This document shows positions 40,454-49,271 of a DNA stretch of 64,000 bases, in pieces. The notes below the pieces were generated by a model. The model ran no database searches. It had not been told where the DNA came from and saw nothing but the letters and a program-made list of their open reading frames with translations. A program made the translations under genes and the position numbers. The stretch is from Flavobacteriales bacterium UBA1937 (GTDB lineage Bacteria; Bacteroidota; Bacteroidia; Flavobacteriales; Weeksellaceae), in NCBI GenBank assembly GCA_002337005.1, contig DDFD01000024.1, positions 1 to 64,000 of the forward strand, read 5' to 3'. Position 1 is the first letter of the stretch, and every line of letters starts with the position of its first letter.

Positions 40454-43249
40454 ATGAGAAAACAAAAACTACCTTTAATTCTTGCAGCTTTTATGGTAAG
40501 CGGATTTGCCATGGCTCAAGAAAAGGAAAAAGAAAAAAACATTGATGAAGTAGTGCTCATTGGTTACGGCTCTACTAAGAAAAAAGATGCTACAGGAGCT
40601 CTATCATCGGTAAAAGCCGAAGATTTTAACAAAGGAACTAACACATCTCCTGAACAATTATTACAAGGAAAAGCAGCTGGTGTACAAATTACATCTGCAA
40701 GTGGAGATCCTAATGCTAAATCTTCAGTAACAATTAGAGGTTTTAGTTCCGTAAGAGCTGGTGCAGATCCTTTGTATGTAATTGACGGCGTGCCATTATC
40801 ATCTGGAGATAGTAGCTCTGGTAGAGCAGATCTAGGTTTCGGTGCTGGTGGTGCTTCTAATCCGATGAACTTTATCAATCCTAGTGATATTGAAAGCATG
40901 GATATTTTAAAAGATGCTTCTGCTACTGCCATTTATGGCTCTAGAGGAGCTAATGGAGTTATTTTAATTACCACTAAAAAAGGAAAAAAAGGAGCAGGAC
41001 AACTTTCATTTTCTGCTACAGGTGGTTTTAGTAATATTTCTAAAAAATATGATTTGCTTTCCGCATCCGAATTCGCTAGTGCAAGCCCTTCTAATAATAA
41101 AGGAGTTTCAATAGACCCTTTAAAATCTGTTTTAAGAACTGGATCAAATCAACAATATGATTTATCTTACGGAGGAGGCTCTGATAATGGTAGCTACAGA
41201 GTTTCTTTTGGATATCTAGATCAAAAAGGAATTATTCAAAACTCTGGTCAAAACAAAACCAACGTTTCTTACTTCTTAAATCAAAAATTCTTTGATAAAA
41301 AATTAAATCTAGAATCAAGTTTATCTGCAAGTTTCATTAGAGCTTATTCTCCACCTTTGGCAGAGAGTGCTGGTGCAGAAGGAGATATTATCATAAGCGC
41401 ACTTCGTTGGAATCCTACTTTAAGTCTATATGATTCTAATGAAGCTTCTGGCTTTACTAAAGTTTCTGACAACCCTAGAAATCCACTTAATTTACTCAAC
41501 TACTATACAGATATTACCAAAACATTTAGAACAGTTGGTAATCTTGCTGCTACAGTTACTATAGCAAAAGGTTTAGATTTTAAATCTAGTTTTGGAGTAG
41601 ATTATTCAAACTCTCAGAGAGGTGTTGCAGCATCTAATTATATTAATGTAAACCAAATTGCATCTGCTGATGGTGTAGCTGGATTAGGAAACGTTAGAAA
41701 ATACAATTACCTGATAGAAAACACATTAAACTACAACACAAACCTTACAGAAGGTTTAAAATTAAATGCTTTAGCTGGTTACTCTTTTCAACAATTTGAT
41801 AATTATGGAGAATCAATAATAGTTACTGGATTTGGAAATGCTCATGACCAGAATGATTATCTAAAAAATATTTATATAGGCACTAAGGTAAATACCTCTG
41901 GAACCGGACAGTTTGTAAATACTGCTTTTGATGAACCTACTGTAAAACTTCAATCATTTTTTGGAAGAGCAATTTTCACCTATAATGATAAGTACACATT
42001 AAACGCAATAGTAAGAAGAGATGGTTCTTCTAAATTTGGAGATAACAATAAATATGGAACATTCCCTGCAATATCAGTAGCTTGGAATATTGACAAAGAA
42101 GAATTTTCTCCGAGTGTTTTTAATTCATTAAAATTAAGAGGAGGATGGGGAATCACTGGTAATCAAGATTTTCCGGCCGGTGCTTCCAAAACTTATCTTA
42201 GACCAATAAACGGAGTTTGGAGAACCGTAAATTATGGAAATCCAGATTTAAGATGGGAACAAACCGAACAGTACAATGCAGGGATTGATTTTGGAATCGT
42301 AAACAATAAATTAACTGGTACTTTAGATTTTTATAATAAAACCAGCAAAGATATTTTATGGTACACTCCAGAAATCCAGAGACCAACAGATGTTCCTTTT
42401 AGTTGGAAAAACTTAAAAAACACCAAACTTACTTCTAAAGGTGTAGAATTTACATTAAACTATAAAGTTGTAAAATCTCAAGATTTCAATCTAGATGTAG
42501 GCGGAAATATTTCTTATAACATTACAAAAACTACAGGTATAAAAGCCGATGGTTTTACTGGTTCTGAAGGAATTAGAACTGGTACTCTAAACGGACAAGG
42601 GCTAACAGATGAGTTTGCACAAGGACACTTTGAAGGCTCTGAATTATACACCTATAATTTGTTACAATTTTTAGGATTTGATAGCAATGGTCTATCATTA
42701 TACAGAACAGCAGATGGTGGCACTACCAGTGATATAGGTAAAGCAGTAAAAATGCATTCTGGTTCTGCACTTCCTAACTACAATGTTGGTTTATACATCA
42801 AAGGAAGCTATAAAGATTGGGATTTTGCGGCTAACGGTTACGGGCAGTATGGTGGTTTAATATATGACAATACTGCAAATGCTCTTTTCTATTCAGCTGC
42901 TCTGTCTCAAGGTACTAATGTAACACGAGATATCATTAATAATGGTGAAGCTACAACAGGAAATGCTAATGCTGCTTCTACACGTTTTCTGCATTCTTCA
43001 GACTTTTTTAGATTAGCGAATTTGAGTATTGGTTATACTTTAAAAGGACAAAGCGGAATTTTTGATTATGTAAAATCTATTAGATTTAATGTTACAGGGC
43101 AGAATTTATTTATTATAACCGGATATAAAGGATTTGACCCTGAAGTTAATACCAATAAAGCCATCAATGGCGTACCTTCTTACGGTATTGATTATGCTTC
43201 TTACCCGAAAGCTAGAATTTTCTCCGCTGGTATTAATGTTAATTTTTAA
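40454..43249 (+). CDS. SusC/RagA-type TonB-dependent outer-membrane transporter, 931 aa
   Basis: This is the barrel of the SusCD glycan importer. After a signal peptide (LPLILAAFMVSGFAMAQ) comes directly the TonB-box-like NIDEVVLIGYGSTKKKD, then the plug (VTIRGFSSV, GADPLYVIDGVPL, ILKDASATAIYGSRGANGVI) and a 22-strand barrel. The usual N-terminal carboxypeptidase-D-like regulatory domain is absent, giving a short form. The last residue is Phe, as in most barrels. It is followed 12 bp later by SusD. The imported sugar is presumably the substrate of the flanking GH65 and GH13 enzymes. Confidence 0.95.
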   Translation: MRKQKLPLILAAFMVSGFAMAQEKEKEKNIDEVVLIGYGSTKKKDATGALSSVKAEDFNKGTNTSPEQLLQGKAAGVQITSASGDPNAKSSVTIRGFSSVRAGADPLYVIDGVPLSSGDSSSGRADLGFGAGGASNPMNFINPSDIESMDILKDASATAIYGSRGANGVILITTKKGKKGAGQLSFSATGGFSNISKKYDLLSASEFASASPSNNKGVSIDPLKSVLRTGSNQQYDLSYGGGSDNGSYRVSFGYLDQKGIIQNSGQNKTNVSYFLNQKFFDKKLNLESSLSASFIRAYSPPLAESAGAEGDIIISALRWNPTLSLYDSNEASGFTKVSDNPRNPLNLLNYYTDITKTFRTVGNLAATVTIAKGLDFKSSFGVDYSNSQRGVAASNYINVNQIASADGVAGLGNVRKYNYLIENTLNYNTNLTEGLKLNALAGYSFQQFDNYGESIIVTGFGNAHDQNDYLKNIYIGTKVNTSGTGQFVNTAFDEPTVKLQSFFGRAIFTYNDKYTLNAIVRRDGSSKFGDNNKYGTFPAISVAWNIDKEEFSPSVFNSLKLRGGWGITGNQDFPAGASKTYLRPINGVWRTVNYGNPDLRWEQTEQYNAGIDFGIVNNKLTGTLDFYNKTSKDILWYTPEIQRPTDVPFSWKNLKNTKLTSKGVEFTLNYKVVKSQDFNLDVGGNISYNITKTTGIKADGFTGSEGIRTGTLNGQGLTDEFAQGHFEGSELYTYNLLQFLGFDSNGLSLYRTADGGTTSDIGKAVKMHSGSALPNYNVGLYIKGSYKDWDFAANGYGQYGGLIYDNTANALFYSAALSQGTNVTRDIINNGEATTGNANAASTRFLHSSDFFRLANLSIGYTLKGQSGIFDYVKSIRFNVTGQNLFIITGYKGFDPEVNTNKAINGVPSYGIDYASYPKARIFSAGINVNF

Positions 43250-43261
43250 AAATTTTAAATT

Positions 43262-44845
43262 ATGAAAAAAAGAAATACAACCATAATTGCGCTAGGTGCA
43301 GTACTTTTTAGTTTATTAAGTTGCAACATAGACGAAAGACTAAATGATTCTATATCTGAAAAAGATCCAAAAGCAGAAACACTATCAACTGCATCACAAT
43401 CATTAGCTTACACCTATACTTTACTAGAAGGACCTGGTAGTCCTTGGTCTATATGGACACTAAATGAAGATTCTTCTGATGAAGAAGCAAAACCAACTAG
43501 AGGATCAGATTGGTATGATGGAGGTAAGTGGCAACAGATGCATTTACATACTTGGACATCATCTAATCCACAAGTTGTTAATAGCTACAATGATATTAAT
43601 AAAGGAATTGCATATGCTACACAAGTTTTAGGCTTTTCTAATGCTACTAAACAAGAAAAAGCTGAAGCTACCTTTTTACAAACTTATTTTCTTTGGCTAT
43701 TGACTGATCATTTTGGTCAAACTATTTTAAGAGAACCAAAAGAAGTTTCATCTGTACCATCTATTTATTGGACGAGATCAGAAGCTATTGACAAAGAAAT
43801 TACAATGCTGGAAGCAGTAATTAATGATCTACCTGCATACAGCCCTTCTTCGGCTTTTAAAGCAAGTAAAAATGCTGGTTATGCATTATTAGCAAAATTG
43901 TACTTAAATAAAGCGGTATATAAAGCGACAGATGCAGACGGTAAACCACAAGTAGTTACTCCTGCGATGTTTCAATCTGCAGACATGGATAAAGTCATAG
44001 AATATACAGATAAGGCTATGGCAGGAACTAGCTTTACCAATATTGCAGGAAACAATGCCGGACAAAACTATTTCCAAAATTTTGCACCTGATAATGGTGA
44101 AAAATCTACCGAAATAATTTTTTCAAAACAAAACACCAATAGTATTGGATCTGCAATGTTTCAGTTCTCATTCATGACCACTCACTATAAACAAATTCCT
44201 GATGGATATAATGGACCTGTTACCACTACAGACTTATATAACAAGTTTATCAGTAAAGATCCTAATGACCCTAGACTTTCTACTTCTCTTTCTTATCTTA
44301 CTACAAATAGTGGAATAAAAGCAGGATTGCTATTAGGTCAACAATATGATTATAATGGCGTTGCTCTAAAAACCAGAACTGGGGCTCCATTAATATTTAC
44401 AACAGACTTTGATTTATCTTCGTCTAATGAAGCTCAAGGGATTAGAGTTATAAAATACCTTCCAGATTTTTCAGCAGTTGGAAAAGTAAACTCAAATGCA
44501 AACAACGACTTCATTTTCTTAAGTTTATCTGATTGTTTGTTAATGAAAGCCGAAGCATACGCTAGAAAAGGTAATTTCACCACCGCAAACACTCTCGTAG
44601 GAAATTTAAGAACTGCAAGAGGTGCTGCTTCTATTACCGTAAGTAGTTTACAGGATATTCTAGACGAAAGAGCAAGAGAACTATATTGGCAAGGACACAG
44701 AAGAACAGACCAAATTAGATTTGGAACATTCCTTCAGCCGTGCCAAGGAAGAAGTACAACTTCTGATAGACATGTAATGGTGTTTCCTATTCCTGTAGCT
44801 GCACTTACTGCTGCACCTACAATGCATCAAAATCCTGGGTACTAA
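43262..44845 (+). CDS. SusD/RagB-type substrate-binding lipoprotein, 527 aa
   Basis: This is the lid of the SusCD pair, anchored on the cell surface. The signal ends in a lipobox cysteine (ALGAVLFSLLSC). The TPR-like body shows LQTYFLWLLTDHFG, KNAGYALLAKLYLNKAVY, and the C-terminal ILDERARELYWQGHRRTDQIRFG, which is diagnostic. Sugar contacts cannot be assigned. A terminator hairpin lies 25 bp after the stop, so expression of the downstream GH13 gene may be lower or separately driven. Confidence 0.95.
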   Translation: MKKRNTTIIALGAVLFSLLSCNIDERLNDSISEKDPKAETLSTASQSLAYTYTLLEGPGSPWSIWTLNEDSSDEEAKPTRGSDWYDGGKWQQMHLHTWTSSNPQVVNSYNDINKGIAYATQVLGFSNATKQEKAEATFLQTYFLWLLTDHFGQTILREPKEVSSVPSIYWTRSEAIDKEITMLEAVINDLPAYSPSSAFKASKNAGYALLAKLYLNKAVYKATDADGKPQVVTPAMFQSADMDKVIEYTDKAMAGTSFTNIAGNNAGQNYFQNFAPDNGEKSTEIIFSKQNTNSIGSAMFQFSFMTTHYKQIPDGYNGPVTTTDLYNKFISKDPNDPRLSTSLSYLTTNSGIKAGLLLGQQYDYNGVALKTRTGAPLIFTTDFDLSSSNEAQGIRVIKYLPDFSAVGKVNSNANNDFIFLSLSDCLLMKAEAYARKGNFTTANTLVGNLRTARGAASITVSSLQDILDERARELYWQGHRRTDQIRFGTFLQPCQGRSTTSDRHVMVFPIPVAALTAAPTMHQNPGY

Positions 44846-44870
44846 TCAAATTAACAATAAAGTGTTTTTC

Positions 44871-44905
44871 AGAAGGGTAGAGATTTTTTACTCTACCCTT
44901 CTTTT
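44871..44905 (+). terminator. Terminator or attenuator after susD
   Basis: AGAAGGGTAGAG (44871-44882) pairs with CTCTACCCTTCT (44891-44902), a 12-bp stem with an 8-base loop, followed by a short T-run. Confidence 0.75.
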
Positions 44906-45064
44906 AAAAACAATATTAATAACACTCTACAAGTTAATATCTCTATTATTAACAGAAAAAACGTATCTTTTCTGTATTCATAATTGATATTAATATCCCA
45001 GCAACTACTAAAGAGATTAGTTACCAAAATTTATATTTTACTATCACACCAAAAAAAATACAAA

Positions 45065-46801
45065 ATGAAAAGAAGCATTTTTATATTGATATTTTTAAAC
45101 TTTTCTTTATTATTTTCTCAAACAAAAGTTTCTACAGAAAATCAACAAAAAGAATGGTGGAAAGAATCTATCGTTTACCAAATATATCCCAGAAGTTTCA
45201 AAGATTCTGATGGAGATGGCGTAGGTGATCTTAGAGGAATAATTTCAAAACTTGATTATATAAAAAGTTTAGGTGTAACCGCTATTTGGCTCAATCCTAT
45301 TTATACCTCACCTAATGATGATAATGGATATGATGTAAGTGATTACAAAAACATTATGAAGGAGTTTGGTACCATGCAAGAATTCGATGAATTACTACAA
45401 GGTATGCACCAGAGAGGTATAAAATTAATTATGGATATGGTATTAAATCATAGTAGTGATGAACATGAGTGGTTTAAACAAAGTCGAAGCTCTAGAGATA
45501 ATAAATATAGAAACTATTACCACTGGTGGCCTGCAGAAAAAGGAAAACCACCATACAGATATAGTCTATTTGACGTAAATCACGATGCATGGATGTATGA
45601 TGAAAAAACCAATTCTTACTATTTACATTATTTTTCTAGAAAACAACCAGACCTCAACTGGGAAAATCCTGAATTGAGAAAAGAAGTTTTTGAAATTATG
45701 AATTTTTGGGCAAAAAAAGGCGTAGATGGCTTTAGACTAGATGCATTTCAATTTGTTGCTAAAGATCCTACGTATCCTGAATTTCCAAAAGGTTGGGAAA
45801 AAAATTTCATACAATATTATGCAATGCAAGATCCTATACATACTTACCTAAAAGAAATGAACGAAGAGGTCTTTAGTAAATATGATGTAATGAGCGTAGC
45901 AGAAGGTGCTGGTAGAAACTTTGAAGACGCTCACAATCTGGTAGATGCTGATAGAAAAGAGCTTAACATGGCGTATGCTTTTGATGCTGTAGATATTGGT
46001 AAAAAAAAGGGGTATAGTTTGTTAAAACTAAAAAAAACATTTACAAAATGGGACAGTGCTTTCGCTAAAAAAGGATGGCTTTCTATTTTCTTGGCAAACC
46101 ACGATGTAGCAAGAATGGTAAGCAGATATGGTAATGACAGCCCAAAATACAGAGTAGTTTCTTCTAAAATGCTTAGTACTTTAATTATGACACTACGCGG
46201 TACCCCTTATTACTACAACGGAGACGAAATAGGTATGACCAATGGTGATTTTAAGAAAAAAGAAGATTTCAATGATGTAGCTGCATTAAATGAATTCAAA
46301 TATGTAGAACAAAATGGTGGTGATTTACAAAAACTTTTAGAATATACAATAGACAACAATAGAGACAATGGCAGAACGCCTATGCAATGGGATGATACTA
46401 AAAACGCTGGCTTCAGTACTGATAATACTTGGCTTAAAGTGACCTCCAACTATCAAAGCATTAATGTATCTGCCGAAGAAAAAAATAACAACAGTTGTCT
46501 TAATTATTTTAAGAAATTAACAACTCTTAGAAATAACAATAAAGACATTTGGGTATATGGAACTTATACAATTTTAGACAAAGATAATCCAGATGTTTTT
46601 GCATACACTAGAGAATCTAATGGTAAAAAGATGCTCGTTTTATTGAATTTTTCTAAAGAAACTAAAAATACAAACTTACAATTGAAAAATAAAATTCAAA
46701 AAGCAATACTCTGTAATTATGAAACCATTTCTAAAGATAATATCAAAGAAAACACCATTAATCTTAGACCTTATGAAGCTGTAATATACAGTCTTAAATA
46801 A
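45065..46801 (+). CDS. Exported GH13 alpha-glucosidase, 578 aa
   Basis: I chose ATG 45065 because it starts a signal peptide (SIFILIFLNFSLLFSQ); the longer reading frame upstream would mask it. The (beta/alpha)8 barrel is that of oligo-1,6-glucosidase/alpha-glucosidase enzymes: ESIVYQIYPRSFKDSDGDG, MDMVLNHSSDEHEW, nucleophile D226 in DGFRLDAF, acid E280 in SVAEGAG, and D347 in LANHDVARM. The DMVLNHSS-type motif II fits alpha-1,6 or mixed activity, though linkage cannot be fixed. It works in the periplasm on oligosaccharides entering by SusCD. Lacking a promoter match, it may depend on read-through from susD. Confidence 0.92.
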   Translation: MKRSIFILIFLNFSLLFSQTKVSTENQQKEWWKESIVYQIYPRSFKDSDGDGVGDLRGIISKLDYIKSLGVTAIWLNPIYTSPNDDNGYDVSDYKNIMKEFGTMQEFDELLQGMHQRGIKLIMDMVLNHSSDEHEWFKQSRSSRDNKYRNYYHWWPAEKGKPPYRYSLFDVNHDAWMYDEKTNSYYLHYFSRKQPDLNWENPELRKEVFEIMNFWAKKGVDGFRLDAFQFVAKDPTYPEFPKGWEKNFIQYYAMQDPIHTYLKEMNEEVFSKYDVMSVAEGAGRNFEDAHNLVDADRKELNMAYAFDAVDIGKKKGYSLLKLKKTFTKWDSAFAKKGWLSIFLANHDVARMVSRYGNDSPKYRVVSSKMLSTLIMTLRGTPYYYNGDEIGMTNGDFKKKEDFNDVAALNEFKYVEQNGGDLQKLLEYTIDNNRDNGRTPMQWDDTKNAGFSTDNTWLKVTSNYQSINVSAEEKNNNSCLNYFKKLTTLRNNNKDIWVYGTYTILDKDNPDVFAYTRESNGKKMLVLLNFSKETKNTNLQLKNKIQKAILCNYETISKDNIKENTINLRPYEAVIYSLK

Positions 46802-46866
46802 TGATTTTGAAGTACATTTAAAATCAACAATACAATCAAAATAAAAATGTACAACTTTGCAATCCA

Positions 46867-48261
46867 ATGAAAAATAAAATTCCCCAGCTCAGTTTTTGGC
46901 AAATCTGGAATATGAATGTTGGCTTTTTCGGAATCCAATACAGTTTTGGGCTTCAGCAGACTGCTGTTAATCCTCTTTATTCATTTTTAGGAGCGCATGC
47001 AGAGCAATTGCCTATTCTCAATTTAGCAGGCCCCATCACAGGATTACTCATCCAACCACTAATTGGTGCAATAAGTGATAAAACTTGGTCACCAAAATGG
47101 GGACGCAGAAAACCATTTTTCTTAATTGGTGCTATTTTATGCAGTGTTGCTTTATTTTTATTTCCTTTTAGTTCTTCTATTTGGATGGCGGCTGGTCTAT
47201 TGTGGGTTTTAGATGCAGCTAATAACACCGCTATGGAACCATACAGAGCTTTTATAGGAGATAAACTACCAGAGAACCAACAAACTTATGGTTTCCAAAT
47301 GCAAAGTCTTTTTGTAGGTGCTGGAATTACCTTAGCCAATCTTTCTTTATTTATATTTCAAAAATATTTTGGCGGAAGTTTTAATTCCACAGGAATACCA
47401 GCTTGGGTATATTATTCATTTTTCTTGGGTTCTGTCTGCTCCATCGCTTCGGTAGGATGGTCTGTTTATAAAACTCCCGAAATTCCTCCTACAGAAGAAG
47501 AATTACAAAAATTAAAAGAAGAAAATCAAAATAGAAATCTATTCAGTCCATTCATCGAAATTTTCGAAGCCATCAAAGATATGCCGAAAATCCTTTGGCA
47601 ATTAGCGTTGGTTTATTTGTTTCAATGGTATGCTCTTTTCATCTATTGGCAATTTGCTACCCCTCTTATCAAGCAAACTATTTATAAAGTTTCTGAAACA
47701 GATGAACTAAAAGCTTCTAAAATTCTAGAAATAGCAAAAAAAGGAGCGCAAGTAAGCACAACAGATTTAAACTGGGCAAAACAAATTTCGCACTATGTAG
47801 AAGTTGCAGTAGGACAAACTGGTCTTATGAACGGAACGTATAATATTTTTACGATGATTACCGCACTATTATTAGTTCCCTTTGCCATTAAGTATTCTAC
47901 TAAAAAAGTACATGTTGTAGCTTTGCTAGGTACGGCTTTAGCTTTGTTAGCCTTACCTTTTATTCATAATGAATATTTAATTTTACTGCCTATGATTCTT
48001 TTCGGAATTGGTTGGGCTGCTATAATGGGGCTTCCCTATTCTATGGTTTCACCAGATATACCTTCAGAAAAACGCGGCGTTTATATGGGCATCATCAATA
48101 TGATGATTGTAATTCCTATGCTGTTGCAAACAATTTCATTTGGTTGGATTTATAAAAATTTACTACATAATAATCCTGTAAACGCTATTTTATTGGCAGG
48201 AATTCTTTTTGTAATGACAAGTATATCTGTTACTTTTATGAAAGTAAGGAAGGTAAATTAG
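46867..48261 (+). CDS. GPH/SLC45-type sugar:cation symporter, 464 aa
   Basis: Twelve membrane helices with a central cytoplasmic loop. The N-terminal FGIQYSFGLQQTAVNPLY and GPITGLLIQPLIGAISD motifs, the basic WGRRKPFFLIGA loop and the IMGLPYSMVS segment are typical of disaccharide symporters of the SLC45/MalY-like branch, known for sucrose and maltose. Next genes encode fructokinase and an amylosucrase-like enzyme, which supports sucrose or a sucrose isomer as substrate. It starts 65 bp after the GH13 gene. Confidence 0.87.
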   Translation: MKNKIPQLSFWQIWNMNVGFFGIQYSFGLQQTAVNPLYSFLGAHAEQLPILNLAGPITGLLIQPLIGAISDKTWSPKWGRRKPFFLIGAILCSVALFLFPFSSSIWMAAGLLWVLDAANNTAMEPYRAFIGDKLPENQQTYGFQMQSLFVGAGITLANLSLFIFQKYFGGSFNSTGIPAWVYYSFFLGSVCSIASVGWSVYKTPEIPPTEEELQKLKEENQNRNLFSPFIEIFEAIKDMPKILWQLALVYLFQWYALFIYWQFATPLIKQTIYKVSETDELKASKILEIAKKGAQVSTTDLNWAKQISHYVEVAVGQTGLMNGTYNIFTMITALLLVPFAIKYSTKKVHVVALLGTALALLALPFIHNEYLILLPMILFGIGWAAIMGLPYSMVSPDIPSEKRGVYMGIINMMIVIPMLLQTISFGWIYKNLLHNNPVNAILLAGILFVMTSISVTFMKVRKVN

Positions 48262-48328
48262 TGAATTTTTAAAAAAAATTTAGTAAATTGACTTTTGGTC
48301 TTTATATTTCAAAATTTAAACTAAAAAT

Positions 48329-49261
48329 ATGAAAACAATATTTTGCATTGGCGAGCTTTTAATCGATTGGATTTCTACAGACATTAATTCTTCTTTGGTA
48401 GAATCTGTAAATTTCATCAAAAAAGCAGGAGGTGCGCCAGCAAACGTAACCATAGCTGCCTCTAGATTGGGCGGAAAAGCCAGTTTTGCAGGGAAAGTAG
48501 GTAAAGATGCTTTTGGATTATTTCTAAAAGAAACTCTAGACCGAGAAAATGTAGATACCACCAATCTGATTTTGGCAGATGAATACACTACTTTTGCCTA
48601 TGTAAGCATCAAAAAGGGCGGCGAAAGAGACTTTATTTTTATGCGCGGTGCAGATGCTCTATTAAGAAAAGAAGAAATAAACCTGCCCTCAGAAAATGCT
48701 GTTTTCCACTTTGGTTCTGCTACAGGATTTCTAGGGAAAGAGCTTACCAAAACCTATTTAGAAACTTTAGAATACGCCTTAAAAAAAGGTTTTTTCATTA
48801 GTTTTGACCCTAATTTCAGAGATGCTCTTTGGCAAGAAAATAGTCAAGATTTTATACAATATTCTCAAGATTTTATTTCTAAAGCAGACTTCATCAAATT
48901 ATCTGATGACGAAGCTAAACTGATTTCTGGCAAGGAAGATTTACAAGAAGCAATTGAAAGTTTCCGCCTAAAACAAGAAGCGATTATTTGTGTGACTCTT
49001 GGGAAAAATGGTACACTACTCTACCATCAAAATTCATTTGAAATTGTACCAAGTATTGTAGTAAATGCTATAGATACTACAGGTGCTGGTGATGCTTTTG
49101 TAGGTGCTTTTTTAAAACAAATTGCCGATAAATCACCAGAAAATTCTATTGAAATTAAAAATTATGTGAGCTTCGCCAATAAAGTTGCTGCCATTTCTAC
49201 TACAGATTTTGGCGCTATAGAAGCTCTTCCTACTACAGAAAAAATATCTCAATTTATCTAA
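48329..49261 (+). CDS. Fructokinase-type PfkB sugar kinase, 310 aa
   Basis: This ribokinase-fold kinase phosphorylates a sugar with ATP in the cytoplasm. It has the N-terminal sugar-binding KKAGGAPANVTIAASRLGG, the FDPNFRDALW segment, and the ATP and catalytic motif DTTGAGDAFVGAFL (about 250-263), in which the second Asp is the base. The pattern is that of bacterial fructokinases. With an amylosucrase-like enzyme 10 bp downstream that would release fructose from sucrose, fructose is the likely substrate. Confidence 0.9.
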   Translation: MKTIFCIGELLIDWISTDINSSLVESVNFIKKAGGAPANVTIAASRLGGKASFAGKVGKDAFGLFLKETLDRENVDTTNLILADEYTTFAYVSIKKGGERDFIFMRGADALLRKEEINLPSENAVFHFGSATGFLGKELTKTYLETLEYALKKGFFISFDPNFRDALWQENSQDFIQYSQDFISKADFIKLSDDEAKLISGKEDLQEAIESFRLKQEAIICVTLGKNGTLLYHQNSFEIVPSIVVNAIDTTGAGDAFVGAFLKQIADKSPENSIEIKNYVSFANKVAAISTTDFGAIEALPTTEKISQFI

Positions 49262-49271
49262 ATATATCACA

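Noticed and set aside
46213..46449. Minus-strand frames within the GH13 and MFS genes
   Set aside because: They oppose genes with intact catalytic or membrane motifs and have no supporting signal.
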